DNA of 64,000 nucleotides from Hysterangium stoloniferum (GCA_015178975.1 WHVD01000017.1:930001-994000); one strand, 5' to 3'; shown: positions 1 through 12,160, numbered from the stretch's first letter. Program-made: numbers and translations. Notes: generated by a model from the sequence alone, not told the origin.

Positions 1-2147
1 GTGCACTTGTTGGCCATCTTCCCATGGATCAGGCCCTTTCTCTGGTCCATCGCGGCATTCACAAGCAGTTTTCATTCTTGCAGAGCACACCTACTGCCAA
101 CCCCATCAGTGCGAGCAGATCTCTCCTGGATCCAGTACATACTCCGGCATCTGCCAAACGAACTCCCAATTCCATCGCCTGACGTAGTAGACATCGGCTG
201 GTGGGGAGATGCCAGCTCATCCTACAGGATAGGGGTCATCGTCAACTGCCATTGGGCTGCCTGGAAATGGGCTCCCGGTTTCAAAGTCGGCCCTCACTGT
301 GAATGCGATATTGGGTGGGCAGAAGCAGTAGTGGTAGAGCTGGGCCTGAGATTGGCACTGCAGAATGGCTTGCTGCGCCATCAACTCCCTTCTCATTCAA
401 CGTTCTTGGTGCGCTCCAACAACAGTGGGGTAGTCGCTGTTATAAACAAGGGTCATTCCCACAGCAAGGAGACAAACAAGGTCCTAAAAGAGATTTACCG
501 CCTACTAGCCACCCACCGAATACATTTGAAAGCCATTTACATACCCTCAAGAGACAATGTATCGGACGCCCTCTCACGAGGACACATCACCGAATTTCTC
601 AGGGGTTTCCCGAGGGCAAACACCCATGCCAAGATGGATATTCCCATCCATTTGCATCATCGGATCCAATCATCGTAGCACCGGCATTGCTACCAGCACC
701 ATTTACCCGAGCATTGAATATATCATCATCTAATCACGGGCACCTAGCCCCATCCCCACTGAGACCTCCATGCAAAGCAGCAGAGAGGCTGTTCAAGTGG
801 AGAGGCATCAACACACCCCCACCAGCTACTATACAGCACCCGGTCCTCCAATTAATCGCAACGATCACATCAGAGGCCTCTTTAAAGGAACCCAAAGCCT
901 ACAGCACTGGCCTATGAAAATTTCACATCTTCTGTGACATCTTCTCGATTGCAGAAGTGGACAGACTACCGGCGTCCTTCCCAGTGATCCATTCCTTTGC
1001 TCTCTGGACAGCTGCAGACCCATCATTTCTCGAAGATGGCCTGGCTGCTGGAACCAGATTCGAGACAATCTCTGTCAGCATGACAAGGAAATATCTTTCA
1101 TCAATCAGGGCATGGCATATAGCACAAGGCTGGCCACCACCGCCGTCCGATGAGGAATGCACAAAAATTGAATGGTCACTATGAGGATTGGAGAACTTAC
1201 AAGGCATGGCACGAAAATGACCCCCACGACCCCCAGTACAATTGAGGATGTTATTCGCACTGAAGTCAATCCTGGACCTGAGCAATGCATTCGATGCATG
1301 CATTTGGGCAGTGGCTTCATGCACCTTCTGGGGACTAATGCGTTTTGGTGAGGTTACCGTGACATCCAGACCGCACTTTGACACCACCAAACACCTAAAA
1401 TGAAAGGATGTTCTAATTAGTTGTGACAATGATGGAAAACACTATGCACGTTTAGACCTGCCATCCGCGAAGACAGCCAAAGTCAGAGAGATTCAGGCAG
1501 TATTTATAATGGACCAACAGGGAGTCTGCCCGATTGATGCCTTGATCAATTTAGCCAAGGTTGTCCCAGCAGGGCCGGACGATCCTTTATTTTGCTGCGA
1601 GACAACAAGGGAGAGGTCAGACCAATAGTTAAAAAGGCAGCACTCTAATTCAGTCCTCCAGGCTTGTGGATGGGGAACAACCTTTGGCCACTCTTTCCGC
1701 ATTGGTGGCACCTCCTTCTTCTTAGCGCAAGGAGTTGATCCCGAGATAGTACGACTAGCGGGCAGATGGAAATCCTTAGCATACGAAACATACATAAGGG
1801 CCTTTGAGCAAATTGCATCATGGCACATATCAAACCTGTCTGCCAGAAATGCGGCTGCCTAGGTTGGGTGAGCGGCGTAGTCTCACCGTGGTAGTAGGCA
1901 GGCCTTTTGCGGGTGAGCGGCGAGTCTTCCCATGCACACATGGAGAGCTAACGCTCTTCCTCTACCCACCCTAGCCCCTTCTTTAGACAGCGGCAGTAAT
2001 CAAGTATCAATATTTCAATGTGATATATTTACCGTAGTTAGCGGATTATACAGTAACGAGAGCTGTTAATGCGTTATGATTACCCGCCCTCCTGAGCGGC
2101 GAGTCTTCCCATGCACATGTGGAGAGCTAACGCTCTTCCTCTACCCA
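1..2147 (+). mobile_element. DIRS-like (tyrosine recombinase) retrotransposon fossil, 5' truncated by window edge
   Basis: Two parts of a DIRS-type element are readable on the plus strand. Positions about 180-620 encode an RNase H-like region, with WWGDAS early, a SNNSGVV segment and SRDNVSDALSRG at the end, as in fungal DIRS polyproteins. Positions about 920-1860 encode a tyrosine recombinase, ending in the HSFRIGGTSF and LAGRW segments and a late YIRAF tyrosine. A 54-bp direct repeat follows. The element is broken in several places in the recombinase part and its start lies outside the window. It is an old, inactive copy of the family usually annotated in Agaricomycetes as DNA breaking-rejoining enzyme. 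Family assignment is by remembered motif, not by search. Confidence 0.75.
1915..2147. repeat. 54-bp direct repeat pair at DIRS 3' end
   Basis: Positions 1915-1968 and 2094-2147 carry the same 54 bases with only two differences, in the middle CACA/CATG part. Each copy contains a small hairpin (AGAGC, TAAC loop, GCTCT). The pair sits directly after the recombinase region. This resembles the split direct repeats used by Ngaro/PAT-like tyrosine-recombinase retrotransposons, which is an inference. Confidence 0.7.
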
Positions 2148-3169
2148 ACCACTCAGCTACAGAAAATGGGCCCTGTTATTCAGGCTTCTACATGAAAATA
2201 CGTCTACCCCTGTACATGGAGAGGGGTTGTTAAATGGATCCCGCCCCGCAGGTATCCAACAGGATGCTTTCTAGTTTGTTGTGGGAATGTGTTGTATTGC
2301 ATTATGGAAGGTTGCATGAGTGGCCAAACTTGACCTTGGACATATTTCCATCATTTCCACAGCACTATACTTACTAACCCGCAGAGTTGGATAATTACAC
2401 ACCAAATATGTCCTCCTGGTTCATTACCTCAATTAGAACCCTTTGAATTTGGATACAATCGTGAATCCTTCAGTCTGATCCTCACTTTCGGCTGAATTAC
2501 ACATTATGGATCGAATGATCAGAGACTATATGAAGATCAAATCCGGTTTCTATTCATTGCTATTAACAAGACGGTTGGAAATGGAGTATTTCGGGGATGT
2601 TTCTGAATATCATGTTTGAAATTTTAATCCTCAGTATTGCATCTTAGGCGTGTAATAGTATTAACCATGAAGCCAAATGTTTTTCCTCACAGAATCTCCA
2701 GGCATTGCAAATTTTCTTTGCAGAATGAGCAATACTTGCAGTCCACATCAATCGTATCAATCTCGTCTCGTACACAATTGTTATCCTAGGGCATTCTTCC
2801 TAGTAAACGTTGAATGCTGACCCGTTGACTCTTATCCTAGGCTTCTTTTGAGAAAACCTGATACTACCATTTGATTAATTTGGCCTTGCAGCCAAACGAT
2901 TCCACTTCTTCTACTTTCGATGCTGGAGTCTGGAGATATGGAATATCTCTGTACTCTATTGTGAGCCCAAAAATTCATAGACACTGTGCCGTCAAACATT
3001 GCAACATAACTGGCCATTTGACGAGGGATTGAAAGAACACTAAGTCATGTCGAGAGTTGATTAGTAACACTACCTCTGTTAACCTTAATTGCCAATCCGT
3101 TTGAAGGCCCTTCAAAGCTCCACCCTCGGTTGAGTGAGGTTGGTGGTCTTAACATGAGATGAGATATTT
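2148..3169. other. No gene seen
   Basis: I see no supported coding region, RNA gene or clear repeat in this kilobase. Open frames are short and have no recognisable motif. Confidence 0.5.
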
Positions 3170-3362
3170 CATCAGGGATTTGTGAATGTCTACACCCATT
3201 ATGTAGACTCCCTAGATCTATAGTAAGCTTTTATACTGACTAGTAAATAGGGATCTTGTGAAAGTAGTGTGTCTAGCTGAGTCTAGCCAAGCTAGCTAGC
3301 TCTCCTAGATGGCTCTAGACAATATAGATGGCATACTTACTGATCTTCCCACTTTCCTGATG
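3170..3362. repeat. Dispersed repeat, copy 1 (uninterrupted)
   Basis: This segment runs from CATCAGGGATTTG through GTCTACACCCATTATGTAGAC and a CTAGCTAGCTCTCCTAG block to CCACTTTCCTGATG. The same sequence recurs at 60794-60941 and continues at 61227-61250. Here it is uninterrupted, so it shows the empty site for the LTR inserted in the other copy. It contains a small inverted repeat (GTCTACA / TGTAGAC). The parent element is unknown; an LTR or other element end is possible. Confidence 0.65.
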
Positions 3363-3406
3363 TTCCATTGATATATTTAAATACATATGCAGAGATAGTG
3401 GAAATG

Positions 3407-3507
3407 AGAAATGCAAATGTCATTAGAAATGCAAATGTCATTAGAAATGCAAATGTCATTAGAAATGCAAATGTCATTAGAAATGCAAATGTCATTAGAA
3501 ATGCATA
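3407..3507. repeat. 18-bp tandem repeat, about 5.5 copies
   Basis: The 18-base unit AGAAATGCAAATGTCATT is repeated at 3407, 3425, 3443, 3461 and 3479 with no change, followed by a partial unit to about 3507. Exact identity suggests recent expansion. Each unit contains ATGCAAAT. Confidence 0.9.
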
Positions 3508-3699
3508 TATCCACTTCTAGTGAGAAAAGTAGTACCTGGGGGTGCAGAGAAGATTTGGGAAGGGATACAATGCATGTGATTATACAATAAACACATATTT
3601 CAAATGGTTTTCAGATCAGTGAATTTAAGGCCACCAACCACCTTGAAGATTGCTTCCAGAGGCTTATCTATCCTTGTCAAGCAGGGACAGAAATATAAG

Positions 3700-4440
3700 G
3701 ACAAGATTTATTGATAATGCAGTCAGATTCGTAGTATATAATTGACACATTAACAATGAACATCATCAAAAGAGAAAGCATCGGTTGGATAGGGTCAACA
3801 AATAAGGAGCTGCTGCAGGTCACAGTCGCACTGTGGTTCCAAAATGGCTGGACCACCATCACAATGGTAAAAGGACACAGCGATGCCAGCGATGCACTAG
3901 CAGACAGTGTTACACTGAAGATGATACCAGACATGCTGAACCTGTGTATACCTGAGAGTATCCACACACATGGCATATGTCTCCAATATGCCATGCAAGC
4001 TCTGGTCTACCATGGTATCCTGGGACAGAGAGAACCCACTGCAAATACCCTAAAGCATGTAGTGGCAGATCAGGTCCACTTTGAAATTGATGATTGGATG
4101 AATTGGAGATCTACACATGGAAAGGTGTGGTTATCAATATGGAAGAAACATGTCAGCAGAAATATCTGAAGCTTCATGTGGAGAACCTTACAACTGGGAA
4201 GTCATGGCTTAATGTCCCACAATTTGAAAAATGGGCAGTGTATGAGAAATGTGAGTGCATTGAATCTATGAAGCATGTACTACTTGACAACAAGTGTATG
4301 GAAGGAAAGGTTATTTGGCAATTGACTGAAAGGACATGAGCAAAGACTGGAGAAGTATGTATGTCCTGGGAGTACATTAGGGAACATCTTAGATCATTGG
4401 CTAGCAGACTGCAAAATGCCAGAGGAGAAACTGGATTTTA
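3700..4440 (+). mobile_element. LINE (Tad1-like) 3' fragment: RNase H and C-terminal Cys/His region
   Basis: Positions 3756-4169 encode an RNase H C-terminal part: ITMVKGHSDASDALADSV has the KGH...D spacing of LINE RNase H domains. A second frame, from about 4094 to 4400, carries a degenerate KCECIESMKHVLLDNKC segment followed by VIWQLTERTW. This matches the Cys-x-Cys...H...C and IW..A..LW tail after RNase H in basidiomycete Tad-like LINEs. The change of frame near 4150-4170 and the absence of a reverse transcriptase show a truncated, mutated copy. Family level is inferred from motif order. Confidence 0.6.
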
Positions 4441-5988
4441 CCATCCTTGTGACAGACACCATCTGCCTGTTCTGCTTGAAGGCATTTCCTTGTTAAATTT
4501 ACAATATACAGCATGTTTGGCTTATAAACATGTGAGGAACTGTATACAAGTATGCTACTTATATACTAAACTCCTGCCTAAAAGCCCACAAGCAAGATGG
4601 TTCCCACAGTCACATGCAAAATTGGTTGCAGTCCCTACTATTCCAACATTCCTCAGGGATCAAGCATGGTGCAATGGACATGCAAGAATCATCTTCCCTT
4701 TCCTTATTTTTTATTGACCCTATGCCCTATGGAACCAACTGTTAGAATGGATGTTAGAAAGCACCCAGACAGTTCATGTGAGGGTGCAACACATAAGTTG
4801 AAGTCAAGCTCCACTCATCTCTAGAGCCAGACCTCCCAGTAAGTATGGATGGCCTCCCAGTTTCCTGCCTTAGTCCCTGTTAGAATGAAAGAAGGGAAGG
4901 GGGATCGGGGCACAGAATAGTGACCCTAGTGGACGAATAGACCACCACTCATACTCAAACTCAGACTCAGATTGACCGCATGGTGGACAGAACCAAAGCC
5001 ATGGATAAGGACTACTATGGATACATGTGGGTACTTAAGGTTCTGAACCACATATTCCAACAGTCCCTTCTGCCTCCTACACCTTAACAACAAGCCTCAG
5101 TCTGGCTGGAGGCAAGATAAAGATTAAGTATGAAACAATACTTCAGATAATGAAGATGTTATTGCACAAGCTTCTAAAACATGAGAGAGGGGAATCCAAA
5201 ATGATATTCTTGTGTCAATATTCAAACTAAATAATAATAGTGTACAAGGTGGGGATTTTTGTAATAAAGTAAATGGAAGAATGGGAGGCCAAGAATGGGA
5301 ATACAATATTAATGGAACAAGGCAATCAAGAAAACAGCACAAGGGATCAAGACATGGGATACAAGACACCAGAAAAACAGTAAATGCTCTGAGGTGGCAA
5401 ATGATGTGACAAAGTGATGCCAGGAATAGTGGAACACCATCAGAATGGAATTGGGATGGAATGGCTAAAAAAGGAAGTTGTCAAGTGGGTGTGTTGTCAA
5501 GGCACTGTCATCAAAGAAGCCACTATTGGGGACACTGACATTGGGATGCTGAAGGATAGTAAGAGTGGAAATGACACACAGAGGCCTGAAAGAAAGGTTC
5601 CTCATATTACACTCGATATGTCCCTGAAAACCAACCCTTAATGATATACTAGTATTAGTCCCCAACTCAATCCTTAACAGTTTATACTTTTGGTTTAGCG
5701 CCATGGTACTATTTTCAATAATAATTGAGGCAAGTTTATAATAAAATGCTTTAAGATAATGAAGAGTATAATTGACAGTCTATTCTTTAGGGGTATCAAA
5801 AAAGATATGCAAGGCTTAACTTCAAACAAGTACACATGTGACCACCAAAGTCGACAAGCTGGCAATTTTGAGAGGGGAATGTTTAGGGATCAAAAAAACA
5901 AAACGATAAAGCAGAGAGTTTAACTTACAAAGAAGACCATCGCTATTAACTATCAACCACTATACTATCGGACTATTCAAAACCTTTT
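4441..5988. other. No supported gene; one short dispersed repeat
   Basis: No coding region is supported here. A 31-bp motif at 4778-4808 (GTGAGGGTGCAACACATAAG onward) recurs at 38949-38979 and 63730-63760, and probably belongs to a Copia-type element. The rest is purine-rich and unremarkable. Confidence 0.5.
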
Positions 5989-6441
5989 TTAAAGGTCGAT
6001 ACATATATTAGAACGCTTTTCCATTGGTGGGCAAATTACTCTCCGCCAAGTAATTGGCCGGCGAATTCTTAAAAATATGCGTAACATCAACTTGTGATTA
6101 TGCTTAGCTGAGCAGAGTGCCCTAGGAACACATACGAATCTGCAAACGTCCCAATGAAATCGTCCTAGAATTACATAAGTGCCTGGCCCTATGTAATGGT
6201 GGATTATCGCATACAAGATGGATAGGTAGTCTGAGAAAAAACTGAACCATTTGAAGTTTTCCGCTAGAACTTGTGTTGCCTGCTCATTTGCCATATGAAC
6301 TAAAATACTCCTTCTCATGGAATTTGTATGATCTAGCGCCACAGGCGCCCAAGCCCCTTGTTGTGAAGATTGTGACTGTGACTGTACCTCACGATCAGCG
6401 GGATTTACATCACACACTGCACAGACATTTGAATGCGACAT
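5989..6441 (-). CDS. Hypothetical 150-residue open frame
   Basis: An uninterrupted minus-strand frame starts at 6441 with MSHSNVCAVCDVNPAD and contains a short Ser/Gln stretch followed by a hydrophobic stretch (FSDYLSILYAIIHHY). I do not recognise it, and no flanking exon could be joined. It may be chance; it is listed because it is the longest frame in this otherwise empty interval. Confidence 0.2.
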   Translation of the reverse strand: MSHSNVCAVCDVNPADREVQSQSQSSQQGAWAPVALDHTNSMRRSILVHMANEQATQVLAENFKWFSFFSDYLSILYAIIHHYIGPGTYVILGRFHWDVCRFVCVPRALCSAKHNHKLMLRIFLRIRRPITWRRVICPPMEKRSNICIDL

Positions 6442-6915
6442 GAAAACAGTTCAGCGCTCCAATCATGAATCTTTTACTTGGCTCGAGGCTTCTCGCAATT
6501 TTTATGATTTGCTTCAATGTGCTTGGGCATTTGACCTCTCTGTTAATCGTATTCACAGTAGTTATCCACGTCTATGACGGAGTGCATGTCCGGAATGGAC
6601 GTTAGACTTAACAACGACCCTTAATGACCGTATTACTGGAAGATACTTCCCGAATGAGGGTCGGGAGCGGTCCTTCAGACAGTTGTGATGGCCAACAACA
6701 GTACTACCAGACCGACGGAGTCCGTGCTAACCGGATGATCTCCTTGTGGAAACCTGTGCAATGAGCATGATATGACGACGGGTTCTTTTGAATCGGGTCT
6801 AGCGGCCAGCTCGTGTTTGGTCAAGAAGACAACAATAGGAAAGGAAACGTCCCTCGCATATCGATGAAATGAAAATCCTCTAGGACGCCGCTTAACATAG
6901 TTGCCCGAAAAATCA

Positions 6916-6922
6916 TATATAA
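6916..6922 (+). promoter_or_regulatory. TATA-like box before the FAD oxidoreductase
   Basis: TATATAA lies about 70 bases upstream of the ATG at 6992, a plausible core promoter position for a fungal gene. Confidence 0.4.
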
Positions 6923-6991
6923 CTGAGCAAGCTTTCTGTTCTTTCCTGTAGCGAAAGCTCCCCCCCTCTGTTGACTCCCCCTTTTGTGACC

Positions 6992-9156
6992 ATGGTACTC
7001 AGCATCTTCCCAGCAATCATTGTTCTATCTCTTGGCCTTTGCACCCTTTGGTCTCTTTTTCAAAAGAAACTACGCGCCACACTGTCACCACTTGAAGACC
7101 TTTCTTTATTAGGTGAACAGCGTTTATCAGGTCAGAGAATTCGTGGAACAGCCCTTGTTTGTGGTGGCAGGTGGGTCTGGCATTTCCTCCCTGAATAACA
7201 TGGGTGTATAATAACGTATTTTATAGCATTGCTGGGTTGTTAACCGCCAAAGTTTGTTCTGAACATTTTGAGAATGTCATCATAGTCGAAGCCGAAGACT
7301 GGCTCAGTACGCCTGAAGGTCTAGAAGACCGTCATCGTGACCCCAATGCCCAGAAGCGATCACGCGTTCCCCAATATACCTCACTGCATGGATTCCAACC
7401 GTTCGCGACTATGGCACTCCGAAAAATGTTCAACTATTTTGATGCTGAAGTGAGAAAATCTGGTGCACGGTATGTAGTCAAACGGTTCCGCCTCATCGAT
7501 CAAGTTCAAGCAATCGTTTTAGCTTTGTCCCATTCGATCTACAGGCGCATTATTCAGGAACGTACTTTGCCTCTCCGCTACACCAATATGCCGATGGTGC
7601 TCTTCCTTCCGTTCCCCTTCTAACACGACCTGCCTTCGAGACCATTCTTAGAAGACTTGTCCTGACATGTCCGAATGTGCAATGTATACCTGGCACGGTT
7701 GTTGGAATGAACAAGGAACCATATTTTGCTGACATGATTGGATCAGTACAAGTACGTTCGTCGTCGGGAGATGAGATAACCATACCTGCCACTCTAGTCG
7801 CCGGTATGAACTTTTTCTTTATATATTACATTAGACTTACCTTTCGTCAAGACTGCACAGGACCGGCTCTCGCAGGGCTTAGATGGCTAAAGGCGCTCGC
7901 TCCCGCATCAGACAAATCCCTCGAGTCCTTGAAAACGACATACAATCCAAAGATGTCGTATACAACATGCGAATTTTACGTCGACCCTATTTTATTGCAC
8001 CCTCTGAAAGCGCTCGGAGTTCCGGCCGATTACGAAACAGCTGGAGTCTTATACTTGTACTTTCCTGACTCCGCTCTGGATAATAAGTGTCTGATCATCG
8101 CCCGAAGAGAAGGGAACTTTTGTGAGTCAGCGTTACACTTATTCCCAAAGAATCCACCTTACTATTGTTCCGTACAGTACAAATGATATGCGGAGGATGG
8201 GATGCCCACGAACAAATTACGAACATTGACGATATAATGATGTTTTTATTACGAATGAACTCAGCCTCTCCTTTACCTCATTGGATACAATTAATGCTTA
8301 CCTTGTTCAAACAAGAAACGGTTCCGACTACGTTCGCCTACGCACGTGCTCGTAAGAAAGCCTATTCCCTTTCTTGACAATCTGTTGATTTCGTGGTATC
8401 TAGCACCATCAGTATACGTGCGGTATTATCAAGCTCAGAACCTCCCTTCCAACTTTATCGCCATTGGTGACTCCGTTCTGCAGTTGAACCCGATTCGAGG
8501 GTAATGTTTTCGTCCTCATCCCATTTATCTATATTGAAATGTATCTACTTCAGCCAAGGCTGTACTAAAGCATGCGTCGAAGCTGTCTCCCTAAATGCTT
8601 TACTTTCGCGCTGTTCACCCTTGCAATATGGGTCTCGTGAAGTTTTACCGAATAATTTCGGTCGAGAATTTTTCGACTTGCAGGCGACACGGACTGGTTT
8701 CCTCTGGTACCTTGAGCTCACCTTCGTTGTAGTGAAATTGCGATTAATTATCAACCTTCAGGGATTTGTATAAATCTGATGATTACGCTTGGCAAACGAC
8801 AGTGCCCACCAAAGGAGACAATCTACACACTTCTGGCGCATGGAGACGAGCATATGGCTCTCTTTTGATGCGTTTAGTGGTACAGGTGCCGTAGATTTGA
8901 CATCCGACACCGTGACCTACATATCTGACTAGGCGGTACCTTTCAGGATCGTGAAGTCGCAGCAGTCTGGTGGCATGTACTAAGCTGGCTAGCTCCTCCC
9001 ACAGACCTCATGACGCCGATGATTTTATTTAAGGTCGCCTGGATATCTTTGCAAGAACATCTCAAGATTGAAATTTTACCAACATGGCCAACTCTTCTCT
9101 ATAAATATAGAGAAGTAGCTTCTCGTTTATTATCATCATCTTCAATTGGACATTAA
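6992..9156 (+). CDS. FAD-dependent oxidoreductase, 9 exons, 576 aa
   Basis: Exons: 6992-7170, 7227-7469, 7523-7803, 7852-8121, 8178-8351, 8404-8500, 8554-8706, 8762-8885, 8947-9156. All phases agree and give 577 codons including the stop. The start ATG is in a good context (ACCATGG). An N-terminal hydrophobic segment, about residues 2-22, suggests a membrane anchor. The dinucleotide-binding motif GTALVCGGSIAG is split by intron 1. DCTGPALAGL and IAIGDSVLQLNPIRGQGCTK match the GD motif and the GD...NP..GQG FAD-binding motif of aromatic-hydroxylase-like flavoproteins. It probably uses FAD and NAD(P)H for hydroxylation or oxidation; the substrate cannot be inferred. The family is widespread in Agaricomycetes as a generic FAD/NAD(P)-binding protein. 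It appears intact. Confidence 0.9.
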
Positions 9157-9157
9157 C

Positions 9158-9420
9158 GACTTCGAATTTGTGATTTCATCGTGGACATGGACATTTCAGG
9201 ACTTCGAATTGTGATTTTATCATGGACATGGACATTTCAGGACTTCGAATTGTGATTTTATCATGGACATGGACATTTCAGGACTTCGAATTGTGGTTTT
9301 ATCATGGACATGGACATTTCAGGGCTTCGAACTTGTGATTTTATCACGGACATGGACATTTCAGGGCTTCGAACTTGTGATTTTATCACGGACATGGGCA
9401 TTTCAGGGCTTCGAATGTAT
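9158..9420. repeat. 41-42 bp minisatellite, about six copies
   Basis: The unit ACTTCGAATTGTGATTTTAT...GGACATTTCAGG starts at about 9159, 9201, 9242, 9283, 9323 and 9365, and then decays near 9408. It begins within a few bases of the TAA stop at 9154-9156, so it probably makes up much of the 3' UTR of the FAD gene. Middle units are nearly identical; the outer ones differ more. Confidence 0.9.
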
Positions 9421-9847
9421 GATCCCATCATCGGACGATTAACAGCTTCGGATCTGTAATCTGATCCTCGGACTTCCTGGCAGGCTAGTAGATGTATAGT
9501 AATGACCTACTATACCGTAGAAGACAATGGACTTAAAATCTACGTAGTAATATACAACTCTTAAATAGTGAAAAATATTAATATCATCCTATCGATGAGA
9601 GGAGTTAAAATCTGTTACAACCTTCCAAAAAAAGAACAAGAAATCATACCAAGATTGGCAAGAAAGGGTAAGGAGGGAAAGACCATAAAGTTCACGTAGC
9701 GGATGCAAATATCCGTGCTAGTAAAATCTTTTACAGTGCCTGTGAAGGAATGGAAATCGCAATTGCGGCAGTCCACCTTGACATTATAATTACACATTAA
9801 CACGAAATCACATATGTGTATGCGCTAGCGATGATGCAAGAGACTGG
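9421..9847. other. Intergenic, no feature seen
   Basis: AT-rich spacer between the minisatellite and the minus-strand F-box gene. Nothing supported. Confidence 0.5.
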
Positions 9848-10998
9848 TTACCGCAAATTTGGATTATACGCAAAATGGTTATGCCAAAGAAAATCAGTCG
9901 GATCGACTTGACAGATGACCACCACCTGGGAAATGACCGCTTCAAGCTGGTCGTGGGCGACAACAGCATCTTTAACCATGTTTGCTCCAATAAGTGTCAA
10001 TTTCTGGAGATGAGGCCAATTCTCTTCAAAGAATACGGGGAAAATATGTGTATTCAATGATGAGACCGTTGGTTGACAGACACGGCGTCCCGAGTATCCG
10101 TCATCCGTGATCCGGGATCCGATTATAACATGCACCAATTGACCAGATAAGGCCGTTAAAGCACGTTTCCAGGACAAAAGTAGCTTGGTTTGCTGCCATG
10201 CCATAAGCTGGTTACCCCCCGGAAACCGGAGCGCAAGGGTTGTGAGAGATGAAAAGAGGGCCGAAGTGCTGGAAATCCAATCTAAAATCGGTGTCATCCA
10301 ACGCGGGGTGAAGTCAAGCGATAAATGTTGTATTGTAGCTGGGTTAATGACGAGTTTCGCAAACTCAAGGGAAATAATGCCTTCGAGCGTGACGGATGCG
10401 CACTGGGGGAGAAAGTGGGGCGGGATCTTGTCAGGACATAAGGGTGATCCATACGGCGTACATAGATGAATTCTTTCCAGTTGTTTCATTGGTGCAATGA
10501 GCTCGATTAATGTCGTCCGAATTTCTTTATTATCCAGGTACCACTCCAAGTTACGGATGAACTTGTTTAGATGAGGACGAAGACTTAAAGTACTCCGAAA
10601 TCCTTTCTGGGATAGCAGCAGCCACTCCCTGTTATTAGTACTTCCATTATTGTGCCTTTCTTCTTTCTTCAAAAGGAGTTGGACGTTGGTGTAAAGATGG
10701 GGGTAAGGAGGATGTTATATCGGCGAGCAACGAGGGAGAAAGCCCATATCTCATCCCCACCAAGAAATCTTTCCACCATGTATAATATAACATCATCGAC
10801 CAGCATGTCAAATGGACATGTATGGTCTAAACGCTCTGGATGCAGGATTCGTGTGGATGCATTGACAATGTTTGCAAGCAATCTATTGTCATCGAGCTTG
10901 TAAAAGACAACTCTGACACTTATGACAAAACATGGGTACCTATTCATACGAATTTCAAGAACGAGCCGACGACTAGGCATAGCATTCCCGTCCTTCAT
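9848..10998 (-). pseudogene. F-box protein gene with a probable single frameshift
   Basis: On the minus strand, 10998-10669 encodes LVDDVILYMVERFLGGDEIW followed by AFSLVARRYN, a recognisable F-box of the kind that binds Skp1 in SCF ubiquitin ligases. It is preceded by about 55-65 residues of uncertain start. The second frame, 10672-9848, gives about 270 residues with the leucine-rich, non-repetitive character of Agaricomycete F-box C-termini. The two overlap and differ by one base near a run of five Cs (five Gs on plus, 10699-10703). The second frame read upstream gives YTNVQLLLKK, the expected continuation. So either one base is lost in the homopolymer (mutation or assembly error) or there is an intron I could not find. 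Otherwise the gene looks whole. Confidence 0.6.
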
Positions 10999-11933
10999 AG
11001 TGGTAAACGTTGAGTATATAGAATCACATGAGAACCCGGGGAATTTATTGACGGAACCAAAATGGGCTGCTTTACGTGGGTTACATAATTGACTTTTATA
11101 CTAATGTAATGGTCTTAATTAACGGCTCTTCTTCCCACAACACGACTGCGGAAGGTTGTCGTGAGAAAAGGATTCGGTGGAGTGAGAAAGAATTTGCATG
11201 ATGGCTTTTACTGTTGGGAGGACACCAGTGAACGACATTTTTCGTCGGCTTGGCCCGTCTCTCTCACTGTGCATGCAAAGCAACAAAACCAAGGCAGGCT
11301 TCCCGCTCGATGAAGATATCACTCCCGGCCATTGCATTCTCGTCCGTTTCTTATGCATGACCATCGGTGTAAACTATCAGTGGCGTCGAGGCTGCAATCC
11401 CTCGTCGTCTATTCTGCTTATGGATATTGGATGTACAGGTCGTCCCTGCTAATACTACACGGAAACTATGTCCCATTCATCTAGCTTGGTGTCAGGCTTG
11501 AAGCCTCGTTGGTTCCCGTTCCCGCTTCCTCTAACTCGCTCTTTCGCCCACTAGACCACCTCCGTGTTTTCTTCTCTCTTTCTGGGGTCCTATTCCGGGC
11601 ATACCCTAGAGTCCAGAAGAGCCCCACCCCGGACCTGCGGACGATCGCATTCTAGCAGCCTAATCTCTTCATGTCATTCCCGATACCTACATTCCCTCAC
11701 CTCTCTGTGGTCGGCGGGGATGATTTTATCACAATATATTCTCATGTCACCTTTAGAAAGAATATTTTGGTTCCTCTTCTGGCATCTAGCCCACTTGCCA
11801 TTCCACCCGATGTGGCTCACTATAAATTTATGGTACCAGATCGACATTTCATTCCGAACGCTAACGCTAATCCCAGGAGTGTCGAGGTAGAGGCCTACCA
11901 TTTTGGCGGCTTTCAATATCCTTTGTAAGAGTG
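10999..11933. other. No supported gene
   Basis: Several frames of 80-110 codons overlap here on both strands, for example 11671-11928 on plus, but none shows a known motif or splices into a convincing model. A decayed gene is possible. Confidence 0.4.
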
Positions 11934-12160
11934 TGTAACCCCCTACACTACAATTTGGTATTGTGTAGTTCCATGTGGCACATGCAAGGTTGGCCAGAAT
12001 AGGTTCCCACTGTTCTCCACTTGTATAAATCAGTACATGTGGAGTTTTAACAGACTGGTGGTTTGTTCATGCCCCCACCACCACTCATTCTATTATATAT
12101 CTGTGTCTGCGGCAGGTATTAGTCTTACACCTTATCATGCATTTCTCCCCATTTCTAACA
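11934..12160. repeat. Probable solo LTR, Copia-like, copy 1
   Basis: The segment starts TGTAACCCCCTACAC and ends TTTCTAACA. It shares a colinear but diverged sequence with 56224-56460: CTACACT.C.ATTTGG, then GTACATGTGGA, then CTGCGGCAG.TA.TAGTCTTA. A TATAAA-like block lies inside. TG...CA ends and 230-bp size fit an LTR without its internal part. No convincing target duplication was found. It is old, judging from the divergence between copies. Confidence 0.5.

Noticed and set aside
3407-3507. CRISPR-like array
   Set aside because: The units are contiguous with no spacers, and the genome is eukaryotic; it is a simple tandem repeat. The same applies to 9158-9420.
6992-9156. Squalene epoxidase (ERG1)
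   Set aside because: The FAD motifs are shared by many aromatic-hydroxylase-like flavoproteins, and the ERG1-specific C-terminal segments are not seen; a general call is safer.
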